64,000 nucleotides of DNA from Limnochorda sp. L945t (GTDB lineage Bacteria; Bacillota; Limnochordia; Limnochordales; Geochordaceae). The stretch covers positions 1,116,001 to 1,180,000 of the forward strand of contig NZ_CP141615.1 of NCBI RefSeq assembly GCF_035593305.1. Reading direction: 5' to 3'. Under the pieces are notes generated by a model. It made no database searches, was not told where the DNA came from, and saw nothing but the letters and a program-made list of their open reading frames with translations. Every line of letters starts with the position of its first letter. Within the stretch, counting starts at the first letter, position 1. The position numbers were made by a program, and so were the translations under genes. Of the stretch, positions 8,694 to 17,446 are shown piece after piece.

Positions 8694-9263
8694 ATGGCCG
8701 ACCAGACTCGGGTCGTGACGGTCCAGTTGCTGCTCGAACGGCTGGAGCACCTGGTGGCGTCCGCCCCCACCCTGCCTCTCGGGGGGCGAACGGTGCTCCG
8801 GGGCGACGAGGCTCTGCAGCTCATCGATCGGATCCGCCGGGCCCTCCCCCAGGAACTGGAGCAGGCCGAGGAGCTGCTCGCCCGGCGCGATCAGGTGCTG
8901 CAGGAAGCACAGGCCGAGGCGGAACGCATCGTACTGAAGGCCGAGGAGTACGCGACGCGTCTGGTGCGCGAGAGCGAGGTGCTGCGCCAGGCCCGGGAAG
9001 AGGCAGACAGGCTCATGGAGGAGCAGCGCCGGCGCGCCGCCGAGCTCGAGGCGGGCGCCAACAGTTACGCCGACGCGGTGCTCACCATGGTGGAGCAGGC
9101 GCTGGAGAAGACCCTCTCCGAGATCCAGCGGCACCTGCTCCAGGTCCAGCGGGGCCGAGAAGAGTTACAGCGCCGCTTGCAGGAGGCGGCCGGGGCCTCC
9201 GACCCCCGTCCCGAGCAAGAGGCAGGCCAGGGCGTCGAGCAGGCCTCCACGCCGGCGCAGTGA
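8694..9263 (+). CDS. Coiled-coil protein following coaD, unknown function
   Basis: This 189-aa protein is dominated by a long Glu/Arg/Gln/Ala-rich coiled coil from about residue 50 to 165, resembling the stalk of ATP synthase subunit b, but it has no membrane anchor. A conserved-looking N-terminal segment (TVQLLLERLEHLVASAPTL) precedes it. Proteins of this kind, often labelled ATPase-like, sit between coaD and ylbJ in many Clostridia; their function is not established. It is preceded by GGAGAGCG and starts with ATG 11 nt after coaD. It converges with ylbJ. Confidence 0.8.
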   Translation: MADQTRVVTVQLLLERLEHLVASAPTLPLGGRTVLRGDEALQLIDRIRRALPQELEQAEELLARRDQVLQEAQAEAERIVLKAEEYATRLVRESEVLRQAREEADRLMEEQRRRAAELEAGANSYADAVLTMVEQALEKTLSEIQRHLLQVQRGREELQRRLQEAAGASDPRPEQEAGQGVEQASTPAQ

Positions 9264-9281
9264 CCGACGGGGCTCCCGGGC

Positions 9282-10544
9282 TCACAGTCGCCCCGCCCGG
9301 GTTATCCACGGCCCCCAGGCGACGAGGCGGCGCACCACCGCTCCGGCCGTGGCCGCTACGACCAGCAGACCCAGCAACAACGCCGCCGTCTTCATGCGCC
9401 ACATCAGGGCGCCGAAGGTCCACCACAGCGGTGCCGGGCCCGCGGGAGCGGCCGGTGCGGCCCAGGCGCCGACGGCGGGCCCCATGCCGAGTGCCATGAG
9501 GGCCACGGTGATGATCGCCGCCAGCACCCCGTGCAGGAAGCGGGCGCGCAGGTAGGGCCCGAGGCGGATACCGGTGCCCTGGACCACCGCGGCCACCTGG
9601 GTGTGGACCGCCAGTCCTGACCAGCCTATGACGAAGCTCGCGAGTGCCGCCCGCTCCACGAGCGATCCCCGGGCCTGGGAGGCAGACTGTGTGCCGTTGG
9701 TGATCTCGAACAGGCCCCGCACCAGCACCTCTCCCATGCTCCGGTCGAGCCCCAGCGCCTGGCCCACCCATCCCGCCGCGCCGGACAGGAGGGGTACGAT
9801 GCCCACGCGGGCCAGCACGCGCAGCAGGACGGAAAAGAGGATGATGGTGCCCCCGATGAGCAGCATGCTGTGCATGGCCGATCGGACGGCGTCGCCGAGC
9901 ACCTGGCCGAACGGCCGGCCGTCGGCCCGGTGCGCCTTCAGCATGGCGGCCAGGGCGCGGCGCAGCAGTCCCTCCCGGGAGGTCGCTTCGATCGGCGGGG
10001 TCTCGGGAGCGCCCCGGTCGTGGAAGGCTCCGGAGAACCCGACCAGCAGCACGCCCAGGTAGTGGGCCACGCTGAGCACGCCTCCCAGCTCCGGCACCTG
10101 GAAGAAGCCCGCCGCCACTACCCCCGCCATGAACAACGGGTCCGCGGTATTGGCGAGAGCGACCAGCCGTTCGCCTTCGACGGAGTTGCACAGCCGGTCC
10201 TTGCACAGCCGGGCGGTGATGATGGCCCCGAGGGGGTAGCCGCTCACCAGCCCCATGGCGAACGCGAAGGCGCCTGCCCCGGGAATGTTAAACAGCGGCC
10301 GCATCAGAGGCTCGAGCAGCACACCGATGAAATGGATGACCCCGAAGGCCGCCAGGATCTCGGAGAGGGCAAAAAAGGGCATGAGCGCCGGGAGGACCGC
10401 CTCGAGCCACAGTCGAAGGCCAAAGAGGCTGGCCTCGAAAGCGTCCTTGGCGGCGACCACCACGGCTGCCGCGAACAGTCCCAACAGCAAGGCCGCGAGG
10501 TAGGTCCTGAGTTCGGGCCGGAGGGATGGATGCACCGGACGCAA
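9282..10544 (-). CDS. ylbJ: Sporulation integral membrane protein YlbJ
   Basis: This 420-aa polytopic membrane protein has nucleoside-recognition (Gate) domains. YlbJ is needed for normal spore formation in Bacillus, probably in the mother cell. About eight to ten hydrophobic segments are seen, the first near residues 15-35 and a strong one near 230-255. Family motifs include LMPFFALSEIL, GLVSGYPLGA and the second gate copy around FEITNGTQSAS. The start is TTG with GGAAGG nine bases upstream; a GTG four codons further is possible. It diverges from the DUF177 gene. Its presence supports an endospore-forming ancestry. Confidence 0.92.
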   Translation of the reverse strand: MRPVHPSLRPELRTYLAALLLGLFAAAVVVAAKDAFEASLFGLRLWLEAVLPALMPFFALSEILAAFGVIHFIGVLLEPLMRPLFNIPGAGAFAFAMGLVSGYPLGAIITARLCKDRLCNSVEGERLVALANTADPLFMAGVVAAGFFQVPELGGVLSVAHYLGVLLVGFSGAFHDRGAPETPPIEATSREGLLRRALAAMLKAHRADGRPFGQVLGDAVRSAMHSMLLIGGTIILFSVLLRVLARVGIVPLLSGAAGWVGQALGLDRSMGEVLVRGLFEITNGTQSASQARGSLVERAALASFVIGWSGLAVHTQVAAVVQGTGIRLGPYLRARFLHGVLAAIITVALMALGMGPAVGAWAAPAAPAGPAPLWWTFGALMWRMKTAALLLGLLVVAATAGAVVRRLVAWGPWITRAGRL

Positions 10545-10615
10545 TGGCTGAGCCTTCCTTCTGCGTTTCCCGTCGCTTCCCGGGAATGTATACGAGCAGG
10601 GAGGGATGGCTTTTC

Positions 10616-10644
10616 TTGACGCCCCTCCAGGGGCTCACTATAAT
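10616..10644 (+). promoter_or_regulatory. Near-consensus sigma-A promoter of the DUF177-rpmF operon
   Basis: TTGACG (10616-10621), a 17-bp spacer and a perfect TATAAT (10639-10644). Transcription should start near 10651, leaving a leader of about 15 nt. This rules out the upstream ATG at 10606 as the start of the next gene. Confidence 0.85.
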
Positions 10645-10665
10645 GGGCGAGGTGGCGAGAGGGCC

Positions 10666-11202
10666 GTGCAGGTCAACATCCACGCCATCCGGGAGCAAAA
10701 AGGCGGACAGCTCCCGATCGAGGGCGAGACGAAGTCCCCGCCCCTGGAAGTCGCCGGCGGCGAGATCCAGTGCAGCCCGGTACGAGTGCACGGCACGGTC
10801 ACCCACACGGGGAAAGGGTATCTGGTCCAGGTCCGGTTGCGGTGCGAGGCCCGGTTGGAGTGCACGCGATGCCTGTCGCCGTTCGTGTTGTCCATCGATC
10901 GGCCGATGCAGGAGATGTACTATCCGGAGCGGCTGAGAGGCCAGCACCCGGAAGGCGATGACGTGGCCAACTGGTTCTCCGGCGACGTCTTGGATCTGTC
11001 CGAGGCGATCCGAGAGCACCTGCAGCTTGCGCTGCCCATGAAGCGGCTGTGCCGGGAGGATTGCAGGGGGCTGTGCCCGACGTGTGGCAAGAACCTCAAC
11101 GAGGGCCCTTGCGACTGTCGCCGCACCGGGGTGGACGAGCGCTGGGCAGCGCTGGGGCGGTTGCTGGTCGAGCCCGTGCCCCGGCAGCGAGGAGGAGAAT
11201 GA
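10666..11202 (+). CDS. YceD/DUF177 family protein (YlbN-like)
   Basis: The 178-aa product belongs to the DUF177 family, which in most bacteria precedes rpmF and has been linked to 23S rRNA maturation or accumulation in other organisms. Two Cys pairs are visible: CTRC in the centre (ECTRCLSPF) and CPTCG near the end (LCPTCGKNLNEGPCDC), typical of this family and probably zinc-binding. The GTG at 10666 was chosen because the promoter at 10616-10644 lies between it and the only upstream ATG, and because GAGAGGG precedes it. It ends 3 nt before rpmF. Confidence 0.9.
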   Translation: MQVNIHAIREQKGGQLPIEGETKSPPLEVAGGEIQCSPVRVHGTVTHTGKGYLVQVRLRCEARLECTRCLSPFVLSIDRPMQEMYYPERLRGQHPEGDDVANWFSGDVLDLSEAIREHLQLALPMKRLCREDCRGLCPTCGKNLNEGPCDCRRTGVDERWAALGRLLVEPVPRQRGGE

Positions 11203-11205
11203 GCA

Positions 11206-11391
11206 GTGGCAAACCCCAAGCGGCGCTTCTCCAAGGCCCGCACCCGCACGCGGCGCTCCATGTGGCGGCTCGTAGCGCCCAACCTCTCGGAGTGCCCGCG
11301 CTGCCACAAGCTGCGGGTGCCCCACCGCGTCTGCCCGTACTGCGGCACGTACGACGGCCGGCAGTACCTGCCCCCGGTGGAGCAGGCATGA
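11206..11391 (+). CDS. rpmF: 50S ribosomal protein bL32
   Basis: This 61-aa protein starts with MANPKRRFSKARTRTRRS, the typical basic lead of bL32, followed by a zinc ribbon with CPRC and CPYCG pairs. It starts with GTG after GGAGGAGAATGA overlapping the end of the upstream gene. The pairing with DUF177 is conserved across bacteria. Confidence 0.97.
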   Translation: MANPKRRFSKARTRTRRSMWRLVAPNLSECPRCHKLRVPHRVCPYCGTYDGRQYLPPVEQA

Positions 11392-11443
11392 CGGGCTAGC
11401 CGGCGCGAGGCCGGGCCGCCGGGGCATGGGAGGAAAGCTCGAC

Positions 11444-11465
11444 GCCCCGCCCTTGCGGGCGGGGC
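11444..11465 (+). terminator. Hairpin after rpmF, terminator-like without T-run
   Basis: GCCCCGCCC-TTGC-GGGCGGGGC forms a perfect 9-bp stem with a 4-nt loop. The bases after it (ATTCGAG) are not a T-run. It separates rpmF from fapR and may end the rpmF transcript or act in the fapR leader. Confidence 0.6.
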
Positions 11466-11482
11466 ATTCGAGGGTCACGATT

Positions 11483-11510
11483 TATGAGTAGGTCACCTGA
11501 CCAGGTCATA
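11483..11510 (+). promoter_or_regulatory. Imperfect 28-bp palindrome over the fapR start codon, candidate operator
   Basis: The outer arms TATGA/TCATA and inner arms GGTCA/TGACC are perfect inverted repeats around a 2-bp centre, giving 10 of 14 complementary pairs. The site includes the fapR ATG (11484-11486). FapR represses its own operon in Bacillus from a palindromic site, so autoregulation is an attractive inference, but the sequence does not match the Bacillus FapR box. Confidence 0.4.
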
Positions 11511-12089
11511 GAAAAACGGCTGGAGCGGCTGCGGGCGGTGCTGCACCAGGAGCCGTTCCTCACGGACAGGGAGCTCGCCGCCCGCATCGGGGTCAGTCTT
11601 CCGACGGTGCGCCTGTACCGCCTGCGGCTGGGGATTCCCGACGTGCGGGAGCGCACCCGCCAGCTCGCCGAGCGGCTCGTGCGGCCGCGGTCGCTGTACG
11701 CCAGCGAGGTGGTCGGCGAGGTCGTGGAGCTCGAGCTCGGCCGCCGGGGTATCTCCTTGCTGCGGACGACCGGCGAGATGGCCTTCGCCCGCACGGGGAT
11801 CGTCCGGGGCCACTACCTCTTCGCCCAGGCCAACTCCCTGGCGGTTGCCCTCATCGACGCCGACTGGGCGCTGACGGGGTCGGCCCGGGTGCGCTTCATC
11901 CGGCCGGTGCGGGTAGGGGAAGAAGTCGTTTGCAGCGCCCGGATCCAGCGCTCCCGGGGCTCCACTCACCTGGTCGTCGTGGACAGCCGCGTGCGCCAGG
12001 CGCAGGTGCTCCGGGGGCTGTTCGTGGTCGCGGCGCCCCGGGATGGGCCCACAGAGGAAGCGGGGGACGAGGATGGCTCTGGTCGTTGA
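11484..12089 (+). CDS. fapR: Fatty acid biosynthesis transcriptional repressor FapR
   Basis: The 201-aa product has an N-terminal DeoR-type helix-turn-helix (TDRELAARIGVSLPTVRLYRLRLGIPDVRER, about residues 27-57) and a C-terminal hot-dog domain that in Bacillus binds malonyl-CoA and releases the repressor from DNA. The hot-dog part shows RTTGEMAFARTGIVRGHYLFAQANSLAVALIDADWALTG, including the ligand-tunnel segment GHYLFAQANSLA. It heads the plsX-fab operon as in Bacillus. The stop lies 17 nt inside plsX. The N-terminal helix is needed for DNA binding, so a later start is unlikely. Confidence 0.93.
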   Translation: MSRSPDQVIEKRLERLRAVLHQEPFLTDRELAARIGVSLPTVRLYRLRLGIPDVRERTRQLAERLVRPRSLYASEVVGEVVELELGRRGISLLRTTGEMAFARTGIVRGHYLFAQANSLAVALIDADWALTGSARVRFIRPVRVGEEVVCSARIQRSRGSTHLVVVDSRVRQAQVLRGLFVVAAPRDGPTEEAGDEDGSGR

Positions 12090-13092
12090 TGCCATGGGCG
12101 GCGACGACGCTCCCAGGTCGCCGGTGCGAGGAGCGCTGCAGGCGGCCGCGGACGTGCCCGGCCCTATCGAACTGGTCGGCCTTCCCACCGCCATCGAGCC
12201 GCTGCTCCAGGGCGCGGCTTCAGGGGAGCGGATCCGGGTCGTGGCCGCCACGGAGCAGATCGGCATGGACGAGCACCCCGTCGAAGCCGTGCGCAAGAAG
12301 CGAGACGCCTCGCTCGTCGTGGCGGCCCGCCGGGTGAAGGAGCTGGGAGCGGAAGGGGCGCTCGTGTCGGCCGGGAGCACGGGGGCCGTGCTGGCCGCCT
12401 CCCTGCTCCACATCGGCCGCATCCCGGGCGTCGAGCGCCCGGCCATCGCCATCGTGCTGCCGCTTTTCACCGGGCCCGTGGTGCTGCTCGACGGAGGGGC
12501 CAACGTGGACTGCCGGCCCTCGCACCTGGTGCAGTTCGGCGTGCTGGGCCGGGTCTTCGCCCGGGTGGTGCTGGGCATCCCCGAAGCCCGGGTGGGGTTG
12601 CTCAACATCGGGGAGGAGGAGACGAAGGGCAACGAGCTGACCATCGCCGTGCACCCGCTCATGCGCCGCCACGTCCCCGGCTTCGTGGGCAACGTGGAGG
12701 GCAAGGACGTCTTCGCCGGGGCGTGCGACGTGGTCGTGTGCGACGGCTTCGTGGGCAACGTCCTGCTCAAGTCCATCGAGGGGTTCGCCGCCGCCTTGCT
12801 GGGCGAGATCAAGCGAGCGGCCGCAGCGAGCGTAAAGGGCAAGCTCGGTGGATGGCTGCTGAAGGGCGCCCTTTCCTCCTTGCGGGCGCGGCTGGACTAC
12901 CGGTCGTACGGGGGGGCCTTCTTGATCGGCGTACGCGGGGTGGTCGTCGTCGCCCACGGCCGCTCCGACGAGGTCGCCATGGCCAACGCCGTGCGGCTGG
13001 CCCACCGGGGAGTGAGGGGCGACCTCGTGGCCTCGATCGGCGAGGCGATCCAGAGGCTGCCGGAGGAGGTTTCGTCGCATGCCGGTTCGTGA
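12073..13092 (+). CDS. plsX: Phosphate acyltransferase PlsX
   Basis: PlsX converts acyl-ACP to acyl-phosphate, the substrate of PlsY for lysophosphatidate synthesis. The product is 339 aa. It starts MALVVDAMGGDDAPRSPVRGAL, the signature of the family, and contains SAGSTGAVLAA, VLLDGGANVDC, NIGEEETKGNEL and DVVVCDGFVGNVLLKS. The ATG at 12073 fits the family start and has GGGGGACGAGG before it; an ATG ten codons upstream is less likely. It overlaps fapR by 17 nt and fabH by 14 nt. Confidence 0.97.
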   Translation: MALVVDAMGGDDAPRSPVRGALQAAADVPGPIELVGLPTAIEPLLQGAASGERIRVVAATEQIGMDEHPVEAVRKKRDASLVVAARRVKELGAEGALVSAGSTGAVLAASLLHIGRIPGVERPAIAIVLPLFTGPVVLLDGGANVDCRPSHLVQFGVLGRVFARVVLGIPEARVGLLNIGEEETKGNELTIAVHPLMRRHVPGFVGNVEGKDVFAGACDVVVCDGFVGNVLLKSIEGFAAALLGEIKRAAAASVKGKLGGWLLKGALSSLRARLDYRSYGGAFLIGVRGVVVVAHGRSDEVAMANAVRLAHRGVRGDLVASIGEAIQRLPEEVSSHAGS

Positions 13093-14086
13093 GGGGCGTG
13101 CCGTCGGGATATGGGGCACGGGGTCGGCGGTGCCCGAGCGGGTGCTGACCAACTTCGACCTGGAGAAGATGGTGGAGACGAGCGACGAGTGGATCCGCAC
13201 CCGCACGGGCATCCGGGAGCGTCACATCGCAGACGAAAAGACCGCCACGTCGGACCTGGCGCTGTTGGCCGGGCGCCGGGCCCTGGAGGCGGCCGGAGTG
13301 GGGCCGGACGAGCTCGACCTGATCGTGGTGGCCACCGTCACTCCCGACATGTCCTTCCCGTCGACGGCCAACCTGGTGCAGGACCGTCTGGGGGCGCGCC
13401 GGGCAGCCGCCTTCGACCTGGCGGCCGCCTGCTCCGGCTTCTTGTACGGCCTGGACACGGCTGCGGCCTTCGTGGCGACGGGCCGGGCCGGCTACGCCCT
13501 GGTCGTCGGGGCCGAGTGCCTCAGCAAGATCACCGACTACACCGACCGGTCGACGTGCGTGCTGTTTGGGGACGCGGCGGGCGCGGTGGTGGTGGGCCCG
13601 GTGGGGCCCGGATACGGGTTGCTCTCGTCCCACCTCGGATCCGACGGTAGCTATGGGCACCTGCTCCACCTGCCGGCGGGGGGCTCGCGCAGGCCCGCGT
13701 CGGCCGCCACGGTGGCCGAGCGGCTCCACTTCATCAAGATGGCCGGCAACGAGGTGTTCAAGATCGCGGTGCGGACCATGGGGGAGGCCGCCGAAAAGGC
13801 GTTGCAGGAAGCGGGTGTCTCGGTCGACCGGGTGCGGTGGTTCATCCCTCACCAGGCCAACGTGCGCATCATCGATGCGGCGGCCAGGCGCCTGGGGATC
13901 GAAGAGGATCGGGTGGTCGTCAACATCGACCGGTACGGCAACACCTCGTCGGCTTCGATCCCGCTGGCGCTGGACGAGACGGTGCGGGCGGGCAAGGTGG
14001 CGGAGGGCGACTACCTGGTCCTGGCCGCCTTCGGCGGGGGGCTTACCTGGGGCGCCTCGGTCCTCCGGTGGGGCGGTCGCCGGTGA
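13079..14086 (+). CDS. fabH: 3-oxoacyl-[ACP] synthase III
   Basis: FabH starts fatty acid elongation by condensing an acyl-CoA with malonyl-ACP. The 335-aa protein has the Cys-His-Asn triad: C118 in AAACSGF, H258 in IPHQAN and N288 in YGNTSS. The motif DEWIRTRTGIRERH near the N terminus and GDAAGA are also present. The usual Firmicutes preference for branched starters cannot be read from these motifs. It overlaps plsX by 14 nt and fabD by 4 nt. Confidence 0.97.
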   Translation: MPVREGRAVGIWGTGSAVPERVLTNFDLEKMVETSDEWIRTRTGIRERHIADEKTATSDLALLAGRRALEAAGVGPDELDLIVVATVTPDMSFPSTANLVQDRLGARRAAAFDLAAACSGFLYGLDTAAAFVATGRAGYALVVGAECLSKITDYTDRSTCVLFGDAAGAVVVGPVGPGYGLLSSHLGSDGSYGHLLHLPAGGSRRPASAATVAERLHFIKMAGNEVFKIAVRTMGEAAEKALQEAGVSVDRVRWFIPHQANVRIIDAAARRLGIEEDRVVVNIDRYGNTSSASIPLALDETVRAGKVAEGDYLVLAAFGGGLTWGASVLRWGGRR

Positions 14087-15075
14087 CCACGAGTCGCCGA
14101 GGCGCGTTCGCGGTACTCTTCCCGGGGCAGGGCTCCCAGGCCGTCGGCATGGGAGGCGCCATGGCGGAGGCGTTCCCCGCCGCAGCGCAGGTGATGCAGG
14201 CGGCCGAGCGGGTGTTTCCCGGCCTGTGGAAGGTTTGCCGGGAGGGGCCGGAGGAGCTCTTGCGGCAGACCGTATACACGCAGCCCGCAGTGCTCGCGGT
14301 CAGCGTGGCCCTGTGGGAGGTCTTCCGCCGGGAGGCGGGGCGTACCCCTGCGGCGGCGGCCGGCCACTCGCTGGGAGAGTACACCGCTCTCGTGGCGGCC
14401 GGAGCGATGCCGTTCGAAGCGGCCCTCGCGGTGGTGCGGGCGAGAGCCGAGGCCATGGAGGCAGCTCTGCCGGGCGGCAGGGGCTCGATGGGGGCCGTGA
14501 TCGGGCTCGAAGACGAGGTCGTCGAGGCGATTTGCGAAGAGGTATCCCGGCGCCGGAGCCCCCTTTCCGGTGAGCCGGCTCCCGCCTCCGTGGTGGCGGC
14601 CAACTTCAACGCTCCCGGGCAAGTGGTGGTCTCGGGGCTCATCGAGGCCCTGGACGAGGTGCGGGAGGCGGCGGTCCGGGCGGGCGGCCGGTACGTGCCG
14701 CTGCCGGTGAGCGGGCCCTTCCACTCGCCCTTCATGGCCCCGGCGGCCAGGACCTTCGCACCCGTGCTCGAGCGCACGCCCATGCAGTCGCCTGCCTTCC
14801 CGGTGGTGGCCAATGTCACGGCCCGTCCCATGCCCGGGAACGCCCGTGCGATGCAGGAGCTCTTGGTGGCCCAGGTCACCTCGCCGGTGCGGTGGGCGGG
14901 CGCCTTGCGGGCCATGGCCGCGATGGGGGTGTCGCACTTCGTGGAGATCGGCCCGGGCAAGGCGCTCACGGGCATGGTCCGCCGCACGCTGCCCGACGCC
15001 GTGGCCTTGAGCGTGCAGGACCCGCCGTCGTTGGATGCGGCGCTTGCGCGGCTGAAAGGGGATGGACTAATATGA
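14083..15075 (+). CDS. fabD: Malonyl-CoA-ACP transacylase
   Basis: The 330-aa product loads malonate from CoA onto ACP. It opens with FAVLFPGQGSQAVGMGG, has the nucleophile in GHSLGEY (S96) and the catalytic His in PFHSPFM, plus VVANVTARP and EIGPGKALTGM. The GTG at 14083 overlaps the fabH stop (GTGA). The next gene starts inside its stop codon (ATGA). No enoyl-ACP reductase gene lies between fabH and fabD, where fabK often occurs. Confidence 0.96.
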   Translation: MTTSRRGAFAVLFPGQGSQAVGMGGAMAEAFPAAAQVMQAAERVFPGLWKVCREGPEELLRQTVYTQPAVLAVSVALWEVFRREAGRTPAAAAGHSLGEYTALVAAGAMPFEAALAVVRARAEAMEAALPGGRGSMGAVIGLEDEVVEAICEEVSRRRSPLSGEPAPASVVAANFNAPGQVVVSGLIEALDEVREAAVRAGGRYVPLPVSGPFHSPFMAPAARTFAPVLERTPMQSPAFPVVANVTARPMPGNARAMQELLVAQVTSPVRWAGALRAMAAMGVSHFVEIGPGKALTGMVRRTLPDAVALSVQDPPSLDAALARLKGDGLI

Positions 15076-15818
15076 CTCTGGCCGGCCGGACTGCCATCGT
15101 CACGGGTGCGAGTCGTGGGATAGGCTACGCCATCGCTCGGTTACTGGCCTCACAAGGTGCCCGGGTCGTCGTGACGAGCCGCCATGCAGAGGCCGCGGAG
15201 CAAGCGGCGCAGCGTATCGCCTCGGAGACGGGTGGCGAGGTGGCCGGGTGGGAGGGGGACGTCACCAGGCCGGATACGGCCGAGCGCCTGGTAGAGCGGT
15301 CCCTCGAGCGATTCGGGCGTTTGGATGTCCTGGTCAACAACGCCGGCATCACACGGGATACACTGCTGTTGCGCATGAACGACGAAGACTGGGACACCGT
15401 ACTCGACACCAACCTCAAAGGCGTATACCGCATGAGCCGCGCCGCCCTGCGTCCCATGCTCCGCCAGCGCTACGGGCGCATCGTCAACCTCTCCTCCGTG
15501 GCCGGTCTCGTCGGCAACCCGGGCCAGTGCAACTACGCGGCGTCGAAGGCGGCCATCGTCGGGTTCACCAAGAGCCTCGCCCGGGAGGTGGCGTCCCGGG
15601 GCATCACGGTCAACGCCGTCGCTCCAGGGTTCATCGAAACGGAGATGACGGCGCGCATGAGCGCCAAGGAAGGGGCGCTGGCCTCCCAGATTCCCATGGG
15701 GCGTCTGGGCCGGCCGGAAGAGGTCGCGTGGGCGGTTGCGTTCCTGGCCTCCGATGAGGCGTCTTATGTGACGGGCCACGTGCTGGTGCTGGACGGGGGG
15801 CTGACCATGGCAGGGTGA
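15072..15818 (+). CDS. fabG: 3-oxoacyl-[ACP] reductase
   Basis: This 248-aa short-chain dehydrogenase reduces 3-oxoacyl-ACP with NADPH. The cofactor motif TGASRGIG is at residues 11-18, NNAG at 89-92, and the catalytic Ser142, Tyr155 and Lys159 are in place (SSVAGLVGN...YAASK). The C-terminal [16 protein letters not shown] is typical. It overlaps fabD by 4 nt. Confidence 0.97.
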   Translation: MTLAGRTAIVTGASRGIGYAIARLLASQGARVVVTSRHAEAAEQAAQRIASETGGEVAGWEGDVTRPDTAERLVERSLERFGRLDVLVNNAGITRDTLLLRMNDEDWDTVLDTNLKGVYRMSRAALRPMLRQRYGRIVNLSSVAGLVGNPGQCNYAASKAAIVGFTKSLAREVASRGITVNAVAPGFIETEMTARMSAKEGALASQIPMGRLGRPEEVAWAVAFLASDEASYVTGHVLVLDGGLTMAG

Positions 15819-15916
15819 GGGCGGCGGCTTCGGCCGGGCCGGTGTCCCACGCCCGGCGGCAGGGGTGCGACGAGCTCGCGTTCCCATTCATCTCAGGAGG
15901 GGAAGGCCACACCGGT

Positions 15917-16150
15917 ATGGACGTCTTCGAGAAGGTCAAGTCGATCATCGTCGAGCAGTTGAGCGTGGACGAATCCGAGGTGACCCCCGAGGCGTCGTTC
16001 GTCGACGATCTGGGAGCCGATTCCCTGGACATCGTGGAACTCATCATGGCGTTCGAGGAGGCGTTTGGCCTCGAGATCCCCGACGAGGACGCCGAGAAGA
16101 TCAGCACGGTCGGGGATGCGGTCAAGTACATCCAGTCCCGCCAGGAGTAA
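15917..16150 (+). CDS. acpP: Acyl carrier protein
   Basis: This 77-aa acidic protein carries growing acyl chains on a 4'-phosphopantetheine attached to S36 in the [11 protein letters not shown] motif. It begins [15 protein letters not shown], as ACPs do. AGGAGGGG lies about 14 nt upstream of the ATG, a somewhat long spacing. The 98 bp between fabG and acpP contain no other gene. Confidence 0.97.
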   Translation: MDVFEKVKSIIVEQLSVDESEVTPEASFVDDLGADSLDIVELIMAFEEAFGLEIPDEDAEKISTVGDAVKYIQSRQE

Positions 16151-16182
16151 CGCGTCGTTGCAGGTGGCAAAGGGGGGTCACC

Positions 16183-17439
16183 GTGCGACGAGGTAGCCGC
16201 CGCGTCGTCGTGACCGGCATGGGCGTGGTGTCGCCGATAGGGACCGGGCTCGAGACGTTCTGGGCCGCTCTGGTCGAAGGGCGGCCGGGTGTCGGGCCGA
16301 TCACCCGTTTCGACCCTTCGGGGCTGGACTGCCGCATCGCCGGCGAGGTGCGAGACTTCGAGCCGACCCGGTACATGGACCGCAAGGAGGCCCGTCGCTC
16401 CGACCGCTTCATTCAGATGGCGATCGCCGCTTCGGTGATGGCGGTGGAGGACGCCGGCCTGGATCCCGACCGCCCGCTGGGGCCGGGTGCGGGCGTGGTC
16501 ATCGGCAGCGGCATCGGCGGGATGGAGACCTGGGAGTCCAGCTTTCGCACCCTCATCGAGAAGGGGCCGGATCGGGTCAGCCCCTTCACCGTGCCGATGA
16601 TGATCTCCAACATGGCGGCGGGCATGGTCTCCATCCGGTTCGGAGCGGAGGGGCCCAACCGGTGCACCGTTTCGGCGTGCGCCTCGGGGGCCGACGCCAT
16701 CGGGGACGCTTTCCGGATCATCCAGCGGGGAGACGCCGACCTCATCCTCGCGGGCGGGTCGGAGGCCGCCATCACGCCATTTGCCATCGCGTCTTTCTCC
16801 GCCGCCCGCAGCCTGTCGACGCGCAACGACGAACCGGAGCGGGCCAGCCGGCCGTTCGACCGGGATCGGGACGGCTTCGTGATGGGGGAAGGGGCCGGGA
16901 TCGTGGTGCTCGAAGCGCTCGAACACGCTCTGGCCCGAAAGGCCCGCATCCACGCTGAAGTGATCGGATACGGGGCAACGGGCGACGCCTACCACATCAC
17001 CCAGCCCGCCCCCGAGGGGCGAGGAGCCGCCCGCGCGATGGAGCTCGCGCTCCAGGATGCTGGCGTCGCCCCCACCGACGTGGGGTACATCAACGCCCAC
17101 GGGACGTCCACCGAGTACAACGATTGGTACGAGACCGTGGCGATCAAGCGGGTCTTCGCCGACTACGCGTACCGCCTGGCGGTCAGCTCGACGAAGTCCA
17201 TGACGGGGCACCTGCTCGGCGCCGCCGGCGGGGTGGAGGCCATCGCCACGGTGCTGGCCATCGAGCGCGGCGTCCTCCCGCCGACCATCAACCTGGATCA
17301 TCCCGACCCCCGCTGCGACCTCGATTACGTGCCCCACAAGGCCCGGCCGGCCCACGTCGACGTGGCTTTGTCCAACTCGTTCGGATTCGGGGGGCACAAC
17401 GCCGTGCTGGTATTCCGGCGCTACCAGGAGGCGGCCTGA
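16183..17439 (+). CDS. fabF: 3-oxoacyl-[ACP] synthase II
   Basis: FabF elongates acyl-ACP with malonyl-ACP. The 418-aa protein has the Cys-His-His triad: C166 in SACASG, H306 in NAHGTST and H343 in GHLLGA, with the conserved Lys in TKSMTG. The start is GTG with AAGGGGGG at good spacing. acpP-fabF-rnc is a widespread order. Confidence 0.97.
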   Translation: MRRGSRRVVVTGMGVVSPIGTGLETFWAALVEGRPGVGPITRFDPSGLDCRIAGEVRDFEPTRYMDRKEARRSDRFIQMAIAASVMAVEDAGLDPDRPLGPGAGVVIGSGIGGMETWESSFRTLIEKGPDRVSPFTVPMMISNMAAGMVSIRFGAEGPNRCTVSACASGADAIGDAFRIIQRGDADLILAGGSEAAITPFAIASFSAARSLSTRNDEPERASRPFDRDRDGFVMGEGAGIVVLEALEHALARKARIHAEVIGYGATGDAYHITQPAPEGRGAARAMELALQDAGVAPTDVGYINAHGTSTEYNDWYETVAIKRVFADYAYRLAVSSTKSMTGHLLGAAGGVEAIATVLAIERGVLPPTINLDHPDPRCDLDYVPHKARPAHVDVALSNSFGFGGHNAVLVFRRYQEAA

Positions 17440-17446
17440 GCGGATC

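Noticed and set aside
10586..10593. Sigma-E-like -10 (GTATACAT on the - strand) upstream of ylbJ
   Set aside because: No convincing sigma-E -35 at the right distance; the match rests on a short palindromic octamer.
10606..10665. ATG 10606 as start of the DUF177 gene
   Set aside because: It lies upstream of the near-consensus promoter at 10616-10644 and would not be on the main transcript.
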